This document shows, one piece after another, positions 63,995 through 64,000 of a stretch of 64,000 nucleotides of DNA (positions are counted from its first letter, which is position 1; every line of letters begins with the position of its first letter). A program made the position numbers and the translations under genes. Source of the DNA: Aphrocallistes beatrix (taxonomy: Eukaryota > Porifera > Hexactinellida > Sceptrulophora > Aphrocallistidae); NCBI GenBank assembly GCA_963281255.1, contig OY725492.1, positions 3,215,104 to 3,279,103 on the forward strand, written 5' to 3'. Below the pieces are notes generated by a model, which was not told the origin of the DNA, searched no databases, and worked only from the letters and a program-made list of their open reading frames with translations.

Positions 63995-64000
63995 AGGCTT

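Overview
This is nuclear DNA of an animal. The genes have spliceosomal introns with GT-AG ends and one GC-AG end, poly-A signals, and metazoan families: RNF213, a LRRK1-like ROCO kinase, a VPS10/PKD/FN3 sorting receptor, CCDC191, O-GlcNAcase and glycogen debranching enzyme. The gene set, the compact spacing and a decayed Cys-rich module of a kind I associate with sponge and hydra ORFs suggest an early-branching animal (sponge, cnidarian or similar). I cannot name the species.

Region 1 (1-11.5 kb, + strand) is the 3' part of an RNF213-like E3 ligase gene. I could chain 16 exons with consistent splice phases into about 1,092 residues, including the RZ zinc finger. One in-frame TAG lies in exon 12. 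Its introns are full of small non-autonomous DNA transposons.

Region 2 (11.5-21.5 kb) has no host gene that I can support. It holds a dead mariner-like transposase, a Tc1-type snap-back element running into a 200-base gap, a decayed Cys-rich ORF, a broken Ty3/gypsy-type LTR element and several dispersed repeats.

Region 3 (21.5-29.2 kb, - strand) is a LRRK1-like kinase gene: ankyrin repeats, LRRs, a degenerate ROC domain, COR, kinase and a WD40-like tail, in at least three exons.

Region 4 (29-64 kb) is a dense run of mostly intronless genes: the VPS10 receptor, OGA, AGL, a DNAJA co-chaperone with heat-shock elements upstream, an unrecognised proline-rich protein, SNM1A/DCLRE1A, an orphan seven-pass membrane protein (- strand), CCDC191 (three exons) and the GGTase-I beta subunit. 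VPS10, OGA and AGL are visibly GC-rich against AT-rich spacers; the kinase, SNM1A, the membrane protein and RNF213 are AT-richer.

The genes look like unrelated housekeeping neighbours, not one pathway. The mobile fraction is dominated by short terminal-inverted-repeat elements of hAT, pogo, piggyBac and Tc1 type, several with intact target-site duplications and some nested. Nothing resembles a CRISPR array or prokaryotic operon, and I recognised no tRNA or rRNA gene.
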